Source: UBA2377 sp964429385 (GTDB lineage: Bacteria > Verrucomicrobiota > Verrucomicrobiia > Opitutales > Opitutaceae). From it: 64,000 bases of DNA. The notes beneath the pieces are model-generated. The model made no database searches. It worked only from the letters and a program-made list of their open reading frames with translations, and was not told the origin of the DNA. Numbering within the stretch: the stretch's first letter is position 1; each line of letters starts with the position of its first letter. Below, in pieces: positions 52,895 to 61,932 of this stretch. The translations under genes were made by a program, and so were the position numbers. Location of the stretch: the NCBI GenBank assembly GCA_964429385.1, contig CAYSBR010000001.1, positions 198,494-262,493 of the forward strand, given 5' to 3'.

Positions 52895-55800
52895 CTAGAA
52901 GGTTCCCCGCAGCGTCAGTGAATACTGGGCACCCGTGTTGAACTTTATCCACCCCTTGGCGTAATCAGGCGTGTGCGGCCCGTAGGCCACCCATGTGGTG
53001 CGCGAAGCATTGGTGAGATTGGTCACATTGAACGCGATGCGATAGCGTTTGGAGAGAGTGTAGTTCAAATCCAGATCCGTCGTCAGGGACTTGTCGAAAT
53101 AGGTCTTCCCATCCGCACCAAAAGTCGCGTTGGCCGAACGGTAGGACCGCCCGCGATAATTCCACTTGAGCGCCGAGTAAATCTTCCTGCTGGCAAACGA
53201 AACACCCCAGCTCGCGGTCTCGGGAACAAAACTGGAGAAATCAGCCTGCCGATGCCCTTCCAGCCGAAGCTTGGTCGCATTGGCAAAGACATTGAGGCGC
53301 TTGGCCCATTCCCCAAAACCCGCAAGTGACTGACGGGCATTCAGCTCGATCCCTGACACTCTGGCATCGCCGGAATTGAAAGCGGAGGTCAAACGCCAAC
53401 CCAGGTACTCAGACCCCAGACCCAGCGCATCCAAGTCCTCCTGCGTGGCGATGCGTTCCTCGTTGCCGAAGAAATCCTTGATGTCCTTCAAAAAGACTCC
53501 GGCGCTGAAAATGCCACCAGACGGGGTATAATACTCCAATGAGAGGTCATAGTTGTCGGCCAGCCAAGGCTTCAGCCCAGGATTCCGCACAGTAATCGAG
53601 CCCGATGTCCCGCCAGGGTTCGTGGATATGTTGTCTTCATTGATCGTGGTTCCTGGAAGAATTTCCAAAAAGTCAGGCCGGCCAAAGCTTCTGGCGTAAG
53701 CCAGCCGAACCAGAAATTTATCGGTGGCGTTATACGTCAGGTGCAGACTGGGATAATAGCCATCATAGAAACCATACCCTTTCGCCCCAAGCTCGGTCGT
53801 CGTCAGATTCAGCTGTTCGATAGAATTCGCCGCACCGGCCTCGGGCTTGCGGATTCTCGCCCCCGCGGGGGTGCGGGCAAATGAGCCGTCCGGGTTTCTT
53901 ACCCACACCGCATTCGGGTCAACCAATGGTCCCCAGCCATCAACCACCGTGCGCTCATACCGTACTCCCGTGAGAACATTAAGCCTGCCATCAAACAGGC
54001 GCGCCTCCATCTGGAAATAGTAGGCGGCATTCTCTTCTTCAATATCACCCGAAGTATTTCTCCGGTTGTTTTCCTGCTGATAGACCTGGGCGGCTGTCTG
54101 TGAAAACAGGGTCGGAGACTTCAACCATTCTTCCCAAACCCGGTCGGGGGAAAGAAAGGGCACCTGACCGCCGCCGGTAAAGGTCGAGTGGTTCCGGTAG
54201 GTCTGCATAAGGAACGATCCCGGGATCGGGTCCACAGTGCTCGCGATGCCGTCCGGCCCGTTATAAGTCAGATTCTTCACCCAGCCCCGATTGGAGTATT
54301 CCTTAAGGATGCGGGCAGCGCCCACTTCGACTGACATGGGAAACTGAAACGCCTCGATCCGCCGTTTCACCCGCAGATCAAGGTTACGGGCCTTGGCCGT
54401 GTTATGGTAGAATATTTCCTGCCCCGAAACGATGCGGTAATTGGAAATATCATCAATATCCACCGCGTTGTTGCTATTGTCATATACGGCGAGGGAATCG
54501 GGGCGGCGGCCGTAACCCGCACCCTCTATGGACACCCGTACCGGCATTCGCGTCTGCGCGATCAGGCTGGAAAACGGACCTCCCGGATTATCCTTCTCCA
54601 TAAACGAATCCGACTGGCTGGCTGTGGCGGTCACCTTCCAGCGCCCGTTATCAAAACGGTAATTCAAATTGAGCATGTCGGAAGCCCCATTGAATTCTTG
54701 GAATGCCGACCGCAATTGCACGTGTCCTCGACCGGTCGCACCATGCGAGTAGGTCGGGCCGTAGTCCAAGGCCGCCCCGGTGGCGGGAGCCGGTGTCCCG
54801 ACTGCGCCAACCACGGCCTCCCGGACCGAATCGCCAATCAACGTCTTGTTTTCCCCCCAGGCGACCCCAAGGGACAGGACCGAATTCGGCGTAATGCGCC
54901 AATCCGCCCTCGCGCTTAGATTCGTCTTGGTGAAAATACGCGGGTTATCCGCCTCATAAAGGGACTGCAGATAAGGGGCTGCTTGCGAAGCACCCGTATT
55001 GGTCCCCCCTGTTTCATAGGCAGTTCTATAATTCTCGTTGTTTCCGGCTCTCGGAAAATGCAAACCACTGAGAAAAATACCAAAATTCTTGGTAAGAGGG
55101 AGACTGTAATCGAAGCTTAAAGCCGGCTGCACTTTGTAATCTTTTTTGTCGCCACGCGGGGTTGTGGTCTTGCCGAATTTTTCCATATATCTGCTGTTGG
55201 CATTAAGCCCCGCGCTTATCCGCCCAACCGGCTTGTCATTATCAAATGCACTCTTGCTCACCATGTTGATCGAACCGCCGATTGAGTCCGCCGGGCTGGA
55301 TGGCGTCGGCACCTTGGTGACTTCTATTCTCGATGTGCTGTTGATATCCGAAGTGTAGGGGTTGAACACGCGTGACGATCGGGTATAGGATCCAAACACC
55401 ATCGGCGCCCCGTCCTGAGTCACGGATGTCATCTCGCCGCCAATGCCCCGCACGGCAAACTCGGTGATTTCGTTGCCGGAATAGCCCACCGAAAGCCCGG
55501 GGATGAACTTCATGAACTCACCCACGCTGTTTCCCACCATGCCGCCAAATTCATCGGTGGACAGGACGTTTTTCAAATTTGCGGAGTGACGCTGCTCATT
55601 GGTGGCCACGGTCTGGGCGTTCAACTCCCGATCGGCTTCCACAGTGAAGACATCAAGCTCGACCAGATCCCTGTCACCATACCGTGCGGCGCTGTATAAA
55701 TCCGCATTGTATTCCACCCTCCCATCGGGTGGCACCTCCACCTCGCCGCGCTGTTCGTCCAGCCCGGTGTAAGACACGACAATAGTCCGCTTACCTTCCG

Positions 55801-56035
55801 GAACCTGGAGCAGGCGGTAGGATCCGATTTCATCGGTGAAGGCCACGATGTCAGTATTGGCAACCGACACCCTGGCATTGCCGAGGTATTGCCCGGTGGC
55901 GATGTTCTTGACGCGGCCATGAACGCCGCCCGTTGCGGCGGCCTCCGTGGAGGAGGCTTGCGCCGATGCCATCGACGGCAAGCCGATGACGACGAATCCG
56001 AATAAAATCACGGATACGATTTTCTTGGTGTGCAT
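52895..56035 (-). CDS. TonB-dependent receptor with carboxypeptidase-like regulatory domain
   Basis: Protein of 1046 aa from ATG 56035, which provides a signal peptide (KKIVSVILFGFVVIGLPSMA). An in-frame start at 56104 would overlap the aldolase gene. Residues about 35-105 form a CarboxypepD_reg-like domain (VHGRVKNIATGQYLGNARVS, then VPEGKRTIVVSYTGLD). The plug (about 135-265) has EFMKFIPGLSVGYSGNEITE and FAVRGIGGEMTSVTQDGAPM. A 22-strand barrel follows, ending in the aromatic C-terminus SLTLRGTF. It would import an oligosaccharide across the outer membrane using TonB energy. Its position between the aldolase and a glycosidase-like gene marks this as a carbohydrate-uptake locus. Confidence 0.92.
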   Translation of the reverse strand: MHTKKIVSVILFGFVVIGLPSMASAQASSTEAAATGGVHGRVKNIATGQYLGNARVSVANTDIVAFTDEIGSYRLLQVPEGKRTIVVSYTGLDEQRGEVEVPPDGRVEYNADLYSAARYGDRDLVELDVFTVEADRELNAQTVATNEQRHSANLKNVLSTDEFGGMVGNSVGEFMKFIPGLSVGYSGNEITEFAVRGIGGEMTSVTQDGAPMVFGSYTRSSRVFNPYTSDINSTSRIEVTKVPTPSSPADSIGGSINMVSKSAFDNDKPVGRISAGLNANSRYMEKFGKTTTPRGDKKDYKVQPALSFDYSLPLTKNFGIFLSGLHFPRAGNNENYRTAYETGGTNTGASQAAPYLQSLYEADNPRIFTKTNLSARADWRITPNSVLSLGVAWGENKTLIGDSVREAVVGAVGTPAPATGAALDYGPTYSHGATGRGHVQLRSAFQEFNGASDMLNLNYRFDNGRWKVTATASQSDSFMEKDNPGGPFSSLIAQTRMPVRVSIEGAGYGRRPDSLAVYDNSNNAVDIDDISNYRIVSGQEIFYHNTAKARNLDLRVKRRIEAFQFPMSVEVGAARILKEYSNRGWVKNLTYNGPDGIASTVDPIPGSFLMQTYRNHSTFTGGGQVPFLSPDRVWEEWLKSPTLFSQTAAQVYQQENNRRNTSGDIEEENAAYYFQMEARLFDGRLNVLTGVRYERTVVDGWGPLVDPNAVWVRNPDGSFARTPAGARIRKPEAGAANSIEQLNLTTTELGAKGYGFYDGYYPSLHLTYNATDKFLVRLAYARSFGRPDFLEILPGTTINEDNISTNPGGTSGSITVRNPGLKPWLADNYDLSLEYYTPSGGIFSAGVFLKDIKDFFGNEERIATQEDLDALGLGSEYLGWRLTSAFNSGDARVSGIELNARQSLAGFGEWAKRLNVFANATKLRLEGHRQADFSSFVPETASWGVSFASRKIYSALKWNYRGRSYRSANATFGADGKTYFDKSLTTDLDLNYTLSKRYRIAFNVTNLTNASRTTWVAYGPHTPDYAKGWIKFNTGAQYSLTLRGTF

Positions 56036-56072
56036 GTTTGGTGGGGTAATGTTTTGGGAGAAAGAAAGGGCG

Positions 56073-56933
56073 TCAGGGCTCGGATGTCTTTTCCAGGCTG
56101 CCAAGCAAAGCCAGCGCGTCTTTTACGGACATCCCGTGATGCACAACCTCCATCAACGCGCGGGTGATGGCACCCGGGTTCTCGTGCTGGATAATGTTGC
56201 GGCCGTACACAATCCCTGCGGCACCCTGCTCCAAAAGCTGCTTGGTTCGCAGCACGATTTCAGCATCGCCCACTTTTCCCCCGCCGCGCACCAACACCGG
56301 GATGCCGCCGGCGGCCTCGACCACCGCATGATAGCGCGAAACATCATCAGTGGGATCGGCTTTGATGACATCCGCGCCCAATTCCGCCGCCTGGCGGACC
56401 AGCGCGACGATCTTTTTCTCATCACCGTCCACCATGTATCCGCCGGCCTTTTCATTGCTTTGAAAGACAAGCGGCTCGACCATCATCGGCATGCCATAGC
56501 GGGCGCAGTCCGGCTTCAGCCGCAGGATGTTTTCCACGCACTGCTCCCCCACTTCCGGCTCACCGGGTATCTGGAAAAGATTGATGCATAGACAGGCTGC
56601 ATCAAGGCGCAGCGCCTGTTCGACCGCATCGCCGATCATCCGGCTGTAAAGCCGGCGCGGAAGCGCCCTCCCGTAAACGTTGGCCACGTCAACGCGCAGA
56701 ACAAGCGATGGCTTGAACCGGCCCGGCTTGAACTGCAAGTGCCTGGCCTGCCCGACCGTCAGCTGAATCGCGTCCGGGGCGGCTTTGACGACCGTGTCGA
56801 TCGCCCGACCGATGTGCTCGATTCCTGCAAGAAAGCCATGCTCATTGAAAAATCCGTGGTCGATCGCCACATCAAAGCAACGTTCGGATTCCGCGTTGAA
56901 CAAACGCGCCAGTCTTGGATATGCGAAGGCCAT
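56073..56933 (-). CDS. Class I aldolase (DhnA/LsrF/FbaB-like)
   Basis: Protein of 286 aa with a DeoC/LacD-type TIM barrel. Key stretches are FDVAIDHGFFNE near the N-terminus, MMVEPLVFQSNEKAGGYM, ELGADVIKADPTDD (the lysine is the likely Schiff-base residue), IPVLVRGGGKVGDAEI and GAAGIVYGRNIIQHENP (phosphate-binding end of the barrel). It would cleave a ketose phosphate made by the FGGY kinase into two C3 or smaller fragments. It resembles LsrF and archaeal FbaB more than LacD. It starts 2 nt after the aminotransferase stop, so the two are co-transcribed. Confidence 0.85.
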   Translation of the reverse strand: MAFAYPRLARLFNAESERCFDVAIDHGFFNEHGFLAGIEHIGRAIDTVVKAAPDAIQLTVGQARHLQFKPGRFKPSLVLRVDVANVYGRALPRRLYSRMIGDAVEQALRLDAACLCINLFQIPGEPEVGEQCVENILRLKPDCARYGMPMMVEPLVFQSNEKAGGYMVDGDEKKIVALVRQAAELGADVIKADPTDDVSRYHAVVEAAGGIPVLVRGGGKVGDAEIVLRTKQLLEQGAAGIVYGRNIIQHENPGAITRALMEVVHHGMSVKDALALLGSLEKTSEP

Positions 56934-56935
56934 GA

Positions 56936-58333
56936 TCAGGAGTACTTGAGCTCCTTTGCCGTTTCGCCGATCGCCTCATCAATGATGTCGAGGCCCTTCA
57001 ACAGCGTGGCCTCATCCATCACAATCGGCGGGCTCATCCGCAGAATGTGACCGGCGGGAATCCACGCCAGGCCTTTGCGGAAGGCCTTTTGGTAAATCAA
57101 TTTTCCGGCCTCGTCAAAAGGCGCCTTGGTATCGCGGTCCTTGACCAGCTCAATGCCCATGAGGCAGCCTTTTGCACGCACATCGCCGATGATTTTGTGC
57201 TCCGCCTTCATTCTCTGCATGCGCCGCAACGCCACGTCGCCGAGATGCGCCGCATACTCCAGGAGGTTTTCCTCCTCAATGATCTCCGTCGCCGCCAGCG
57301 CCGCGGCGCACGCCATCGGATTGCCGCCATAACTGCTTGAAGCCGAAATGCTCTCAAAGCTCTCCTTGAACGGCTCGCGCACCGCCACGCATGTCACCGG
57401 GAACCCGTTGCCAAAGCCTTTGCCGATGGTCACCACATCAGGCACCACGCCCCAGTGCTCCAAGGCCAGCCACTTGCCCGTCCGTCCCCAGCTTGTCAGC
57501 ACTTCATCCGCCATAAGGAGTAGCTTGCGCTCGTCACAAAAGCGCCGGACCTTGGGAAAAAAGTCGTCCGGCGGCATCACGGTGCCGCCCCACCCTTGGA
57601 TCGGTTCCAGCACAAAACCAGCCACCGAGCCCACCGTTGCCCGATCCAGATACTGACCATAAAAAGCGAGGTATTGGTCCGTATCGATGGTGCCGTCAGC
57701 CTTGGTCCACAGCGGCCGGTATGTATCCGGGCGAGGCAGCATGTGCGCTCCTGGCGCGCGGGTCGCGCCATAAACGTGCGAGCGGATGTGCCCCAGCGAC
57801 ACCGCTCCGTAGGTTTTGCCATGAAAATCGTTGAAGCAACTGACCGTTTCGTGCCTGCCCGTCGCAGCGCGCAGCACCCGGATCCCGGCTTCAACCGCCG
57901 TCGTACCCGAATCGTATAATTGGAAGCCGTTGAGGTCCCCGGGCAAAATTTCCGCCAGCTTCTCCACCAGCGCGGTTTTGATCGGCGTGGTGAAATCATG
58001 GGCATTCATCAATTGCGATGCCGCCCGGGCGACCGCCTCGCTTATCTTGGGATGGCAGTGCCCGAGTGTCGTGACATAAATCCCGGATGAAAAATCGATG
58101 TATTCATTGCCATCCACATCCTTCAGCACGCACCCCGTTCCTGAATCGAACGTCACGGGAAACAGTTTCACCTGACTGCTCAGCCCTTTGAATAATTTGC
58201 TGCACCTTTCGTGATAACCCGTGGATATCGGCCCTGGTGGAGGGACGACAACATGGGGGAGGCGGTTGATATCAACCCGCGCCCAATTCAAGGTGTCCAC
58301 TTTGCTGTGAGGGGTAGTGTCTAGAGTGTCCAT
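56936..58333 (-). CDS. Class III PLP-dependent aminotransferase
   Basis: Protein of 465 aa, fold type I. It shows DVDGNEYIDFSSGIYVTTLG at the N-terminal side, LYDSGTTAVEAGIRVLRAAT (phosphate-contact region), NDFHGKTYGAVSL, LEPIQGWGGTVMPP, LLMADEVLTSWGRTGKWLAL (PLP-nitrogen aspartate) and PDVVTIGKGFGNGFPVT (PLP lysine). This is the omega/4-aminobutyrate aminotransferase group. Beside an aldolase it could aminate or deaminate an aldehyde or amino-sugar product; the substrate is unknown. It is the first gene of its unit, with operator-like element C 95 nt upstream. Confidence 0.9.
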   Translation of the reverse strand: MDTLDTTPHSKVDTLNWARVDINRLPHVVVPPPGPISTGYHERCSKLFKGLSSQVKLFPVTFDSGTGCVLKDVDGNEYIDFSSGIYVTTLGHCHPKISEAVARAASQLMNAHDFTTPIKTALVEKLAEILPGDLNGFQLYDSGTTAVEAGIRVLRAATGRHETVSCFNDFHGKTYGAVSLGHIRSHVYGATRAPGAHMLPRPDTYRPLWTKADGTIDTDQYLAFYGQYLDRATVGSVAGFVLEPIQGWGGTVMPPDDFFPKVRRFCDERKLLLMADEVLTSWGRTGKWLALEHWGVVPDVVTIGKGFGNGFPVTCVAVREPFKESFESISASSSYGGNPMACAAALAATEIIEEENLLEYAAHLGDVALRRMQRMKAEHKIIGDVRAKGCLMGIELVKDRDTKAPFDEAGKLIYQKAFRKGLAWIPAGHILRMSPPIVMDEATLLKGLDIIDEAIGETAKELKYS

Positions 58334-58715
58334 TTCTCAATTTGAGCCGCGCCGAGATAATGACAGCGGCATACGTCATCATCCTCGATCAGTCTCATGG
58401 CCCTCTGGATAGGTTCAGGATCAGTGATGTCAAATATAAACATGGATTAACATATTTTAACATTTTCAATCCAGGTAATCCCCGCCACAACGAGCCCGTG
58501 CTTTACCCTTTTCCTCCCGCTCCCGCGCCACGCCGCCCACCCTGCTTGACTGGCGCATGCCGGGGCGGCCAAAGCCGAAACGGGCGACGGACCGGGTGCC
58601 ACCACCCCCGCGTGGTTTTTGCATAAATCCACCTCATGGCAGCACCGCAAAAGAATCACCCCAGCCATTCATTTGAAGCGACCACCGCCCTCGTGCCGGT
58701 TGCCCGATCAAACCA
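58334..58715. other. 382-bp divergent intergenic region
   Basis: Non-coding gap between the aminotransferase (minus) and the FAD/Fe-S oxidoreductase (plus). The only clear structure I see is operator-like element C at 58428-58463, inside an AT-rich patch (58430-58475) that would suit a promoter. The right part is GC-rich with no evident hairpin or ORF with coding character. Confidence 0.6.
58428..58463 (+). promoter_or_regulatory. Operator-like element C (TGTCA + three AACA boxes, 10-bp period)
   Basis: TGTCA at 58428, then AACA at 58439, 58449 and 58459. It matches elements A and B at 26 of 36 positions each. Being divergent, it could control both the aminotransferase-aldolase-TonB unit and the oxidoreductase on the other strand. 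Confidence 0.6.
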
Positions 58716-61664
58716 GTGAACTCCCCCTCCCCGGCTTCCCTCCCGCTTGAAACCCTGGCCTCGCACCTTGAAGGCGAGCTGCACCACGACGAGACGATGC
58801 GACGGCTCTATGCAACCGACGCGTCCGAGTACCAGGAGCTGCCGCTGGCCGTAGTCCTCCCCAGAACGGAAACCGACGTACGCCGGTTAATCGCCTTTGC
58901 CCACACCCATCGTGTCGGGCTCATCCCCCGCACCGCAGGCACTTCCCTCGCAGGTCAGGTCGTTGGCCACGGCATTGTCGTCGATCTCGGCCGGCATCTC
59001 AACCGCATCCTCGGATGCGATGCCGCCAACCGCCGCGTGCGCGTACAGCCCGGTGTCATCCGCAACGAACTCAACCTTTTCCTCAAGCCTTACGGCCTGC
59101 TTTTCGGCCCTGAGACCTCGACCGCCAATCGCGCCATGATCGGTGGCATGGTCGGCAACAATTCCTGCGGCGCGAACTCCATCGTTTACGGCAGCACCCG
59201 GGACCACCTGGTTTCCTCACGTGGCTTTCTCAGCGACGGCTCTGAGGTGACTTTCGGCCCGCTCACCGCAGATGAGTTCGCCGCCAAGTGCGCCGGGCCC
59301 TCAACCCTGGAAACCCGTATCTATCGCCTCGTCCGCAACCTTCTTGGTGACGCGACCAATCGCGATCTCATCCGGGAAAGCTACCCCAAGCCCGAGGTCA
59401 CCCGCCGCAACACCGGCTACGCCCTCGACCAGCTTATCGCGAACTCGGTCTTCGACCCGTCCTCAGACAGGCCCTTCAATCTCTGCCGCCTCCTCGCCGG
59501 CGCGGAAGGCACTCTCTTCATCGGTGTCGAATTCGAACTCAACCTCGAACCTCTTCCCCCGCCGGGCGCGCTCATGTGCGCGCACTTCCCCACCGTCCAT
59601 GATTCGCTCAAAGCCACCCTGGTCGCCATGGCCCACCATCCCTTTGGCTGCGAACTCATCGACCGTCACATCCTCGAGTGCACCAAAGCCAACATTGAGC
59701 ACGCCAAAAACCGTTTCTTTGTGCAAGGCGACCCGGGAGCCGTGCTCGTCATCGAAATTCGCCACGCAGACCGTGTGCACATCGAGAGCCAGATGGCTGC
59801 GATCGAGCGCGAGTTGCGCGCCCGGAACCTCGGCTATGCCTACCCCGTGCTTTGGGGCGTGGACTGCGACAAAGTATGGGCGCTTCGTCGCGCCGGCCAG
59901 GGCCTCCTCAACAACGTCAGCGGCCCGGCCAAACCTCGTGAGATCGTCGAAGACACCGCCGTCGCCGTGGCAGACCTTCCCGACTATATCGCCGAGTTTG
60001 ATGACCTCATGCGCCGCAAATATGGCATCGACTGCGTCTATTATGCCCACGCAGGCGCCGGTGAGCTGCACACCCGGCCGCTTTTCGATCTCAAGTCTCC
60101 GGAGGGATTAAGCCTTTTTCGCAATGTCGCCACGGACATCGCCACCCTCGTCAAAAAATACCGCGGTTCCCTCTCTGGCGAACACGGCGACGGCCGCCTC
60201 CGCGGCGAGTTCATCCGTTTCATGGTCGGTGATGAATGCTACGCGATGATGCGCCGGATAAAGAACACCTTCGACCCGCACAACATCCTCAATCCCGGCA
60301 AGATCATCGACACCCCTCCGATGGATACCGCGCTGCGGCATGTCCCCGGCCACACCGATCCCCGATATGAAACCATTTTTGATTTTTCCAAGAGTGCCGG
60401 CGTACTCGCCGCCGCCGAAAAGTGCACTGGCGTAGGCGAATGCCGCAAAACCCATCTTGCGGGCGGAACCATGTGCCCCAGCTACATGGCCACACGCCAG
60501 GAACAGCATACCACCCGCGCCCGGGCCAACATCCTCCGTCACCTGCTCACCCACCCGCGCGATCCCGCCAACCCCTGGGCCAGCAAGGAGGTCGAAGCCG
60601 TCATGGACCTGTGCCTCTCCTGCAAAGGATGCAAATCCGAGTGCCCCTCCAACGTGGACATCGCCCAGCTCAAAGCCGAGTGGCAGCAACACCATTACGA
60701 CACCCACGGCGCCCCCCTCCGCACCCGGCTTATCGCAGGATTCGCGCACGGCATGAAGCTGGCCGCGCTCGCACCGCGGTTTTACAACTGGTCGATCAAA
60801 TCACCTCGCGTCTCCAGCATCATCAAGCGCTTCGCCGGCTTTGCGTCTCAGCGCAGCCTGCCCTCACTGCACCAGACTACCCTGACCAGATGGCATGCGC
60901 GTCATGCCAACCCCCGGAATCTCGATTACCCCAACGGACGTGTTTACCTATTCTGCGACGAATTCACCAACTACAACGACACGGACATCGGCATCAAGAC
61001 CGTCGAACTCCTTAACAGGCTCGGCTACGAAGTCGTCATCCCGGAGCATGCCGACAGCGGTCGCCCGCAGTTTTCCAAAGGTCTCTTGCGCGATGCCCGG
61101 CGGCTCGCCATTCGCAATGTCGAACTCCTCAAGGACACCATCACGGCAACCACACCGCTCATCGGCATCGAACCCTCCGCCCTCCTCGGTTTCCGTGACG
61201 AATACCCTGATCTGGTCCCCTCCAGGCTGAAACCCGCCGCACACTCCCTCGCTCAACACGCTCTGCTCTTCGACGAATTCCTGGCCCGAGAGATCGATGC
61301 CGGTCGCATCCGCCGCTCCGCCTTCGATATCCGGAAACGCACTATCAAGCTTCACGGTCACTGCCACCAAAAGGCCCTCTCCTCCCTCACTCCCACCGTC
61401 AGGCTCCTTGAGCTTCCCGCCGGGCATAGCGTCCAGCTCATCCCTGCCGGCTGCTGCGGTATGGCTGGGTCCTTCGGCTACGAAAGAGAACACTTCGCCG
61501 TCTCTCAACAAATCGGCGAACTCGTCCTCTTTCCCACCATCCGCTCCACCTCGCCGGACACCCTCATCGCAGCCCCCGGCACCAGTTGCCGCCATCAAAT
61601 CAGGGACGCAACAGGCCGCATTGCCTTGCATCCGGCGGAGATCCTTCACGCTGCCCTCAACTAG
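58716..61664 (+). CDS. FAD-linked oxidoreductase fused to Fe-S/CCG domains (GlcD-GlcF/YdiJ-like)
   Basis: Protein of 982 aa from GTG 58716. The N-terminal FAD_binding_4 domain (about 45-270) has PRTAGTSLAGQVVGHGIVVD and GMVGNNSCGANSIVYGSTRD. The FAD-oxidase C domain follows (about 285-540, GSLSGEHGDGRLRGEFI). Two cysteine clusters typical of Fe-S binding come next, CTGVGECRK with GTMCPSY and CLSCKGCKSECPSNVDI. The end has CCG motifs (HGHCHQKALSS, LIPAGCCGMAGSFGYE). Proteins of this architecture oxidise 2-hydroxy acids such as D-lactate, D-2-hydroxyglutarate or glycolate and pass electrons to the membrane chain. Divergent from the sugar operon, it may oxidise a hydroxy acid produced after aldol cleavage. 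Confidence 0.9.
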   Translation: MNSPSPASLPLETLASHLEGELHHDETMRRLYATDASEYQELPLAVVLPRTETDVRRLIAFAHTHRVGLIPRTAGTSLAGQVVGHGIVVDLGRHLNRILGCDAANRRVRVQPGVIRNELNLFLKPYGLLFGPETSTANRAMIGGMVGNNSCGANSIVYGSTRDHLVSSRGFLSDGSEVTFGPLTADEFAAKCAGPSTLETRIYRLVRNLLGDATNRDLIRESYPKPEVTRRNTGYALDQLIANSVFDPSSDRPFNLCRLLAGAEGTLFIGVEFELNLEPLPPPGALMCAHFPTVHDSLKATLVAMAHHPFGCELIDRHILECTKANIEHAKNRFFVQGDPGAVLVIEIRHADRVHIESQMAAIERELRARNLGYAYPVLWGVDCDKVWALRRAGQGLLNNVSGPAKPREIVEDTAVAVADLPDYIAEFDDLMRRKYGIDCVYYAHAGAGELHTRPLFDLKSPEGLSLFRNVATDIATLVKKYRGSLSGEHGDGRLRGEFIRFMVGDECYAMMRRIKNTFDPHNILNPGKIIDTPPMDTALRHVPGHTDPRYETIFDFSKSAGVLAAAEKCTGVGECRKTHLAGGTMCPSYMATRQEQHTTRARANILRHLLTHPRDPANPWASKEVEAVMDLCLSCKGCKSECPSNVDIAQLKAEWQQHHYDTHGAPLRTRLIAGFAHGMKLAALAPRFYNWSIKSPRVSSIIKRFAGFASQRSLPSLHQTTLTRWHARHANPRNLDYPNGRVYLFCDEFTNYNDTDIGIKTVELLNRLGYEVVIPEHADSGRPQFSKGLLRDARRLAIRNVELLKDTITATTPLIGIEPSALLGFRDEYPDLVPSRLKPAAHSLAQHALLFDEFLAREIDAGRIRRSAFDIRKRTIKLHGHCHQKALSSLTPTVRLLELPAGHSVQLIPAGCCGMAGSFGYEREHFAVSQQIGELVLFPTIRSTSPDTLIAAPGTSCRHQIRDATGRIALHPAEILHAALN

Positions 61665-61777
61665 GACGTAGGGGACCTAATCCTTAATCCAAAAGTGCAA
61701 ATGGCTCTCCCTCGTTGGGCCTTGAGGGGCAGGGATGACCGCGTTCTTCAGTCCGCCATCCAGCGCCACCTGGGGCA

Positions 61778-61803
61778 GGGGAGCCGAAATTGACTCGCTC
61801 CCC
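61778..61803 (+). terminator. Hairpin between oxidoreductase and tRNA genes
   Basis: GGGGAGC (61778-61784) pairs with GCTCCCC (61797-61803) over a 12-nt loop, about 115 nt after the oxidoreductase stop and 32 nt before the tRNA. No T-run follows. The rest of this 171-nt gap shows only a small CCCGCA direct repeat. Confidence 0.3.
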
Positions 61804-61835
61804 GCACCCGCACCCGCACCATCGCCACTTGGTCT

Positions 61836-61911
61836 GGGCCTATAGCTCAACGGTCAGAGCAGAGGACTCATAATCCTTTGGTTCTGGGTTCGAATCCCAG
61901 TGGGCCCACCA
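61836..61911 (+). tRNA. tRNA with CAT anticodon (Met or Ile2)
   Basis: 76 nt including an encoded CCA end. The acceptor stem GGGCCTA pairs with TGGGCCC (one G-U), with discriminator A. The D-arm is AGCTCAACGGTCAGAGCA. The anticodon loop CTCATAA is closed by GAGGA/TCCTT. The T-arm CTGGGTTCGAATCCCAG is perfect. The first acceptor pair is G-C, unlike initiator tRNA. Choosing between elongator Met and lysidine-modified Ile2 needs a trained model. Confidence 0.95.
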
Positions 61912-61932
61912 ACAACCCCACCTTCCCCGTTA

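Noticed and set aside
61801..61821. CCCGCA direct repeats before the tRNA
   Set aside because: Only about three short copies, with no evident function.
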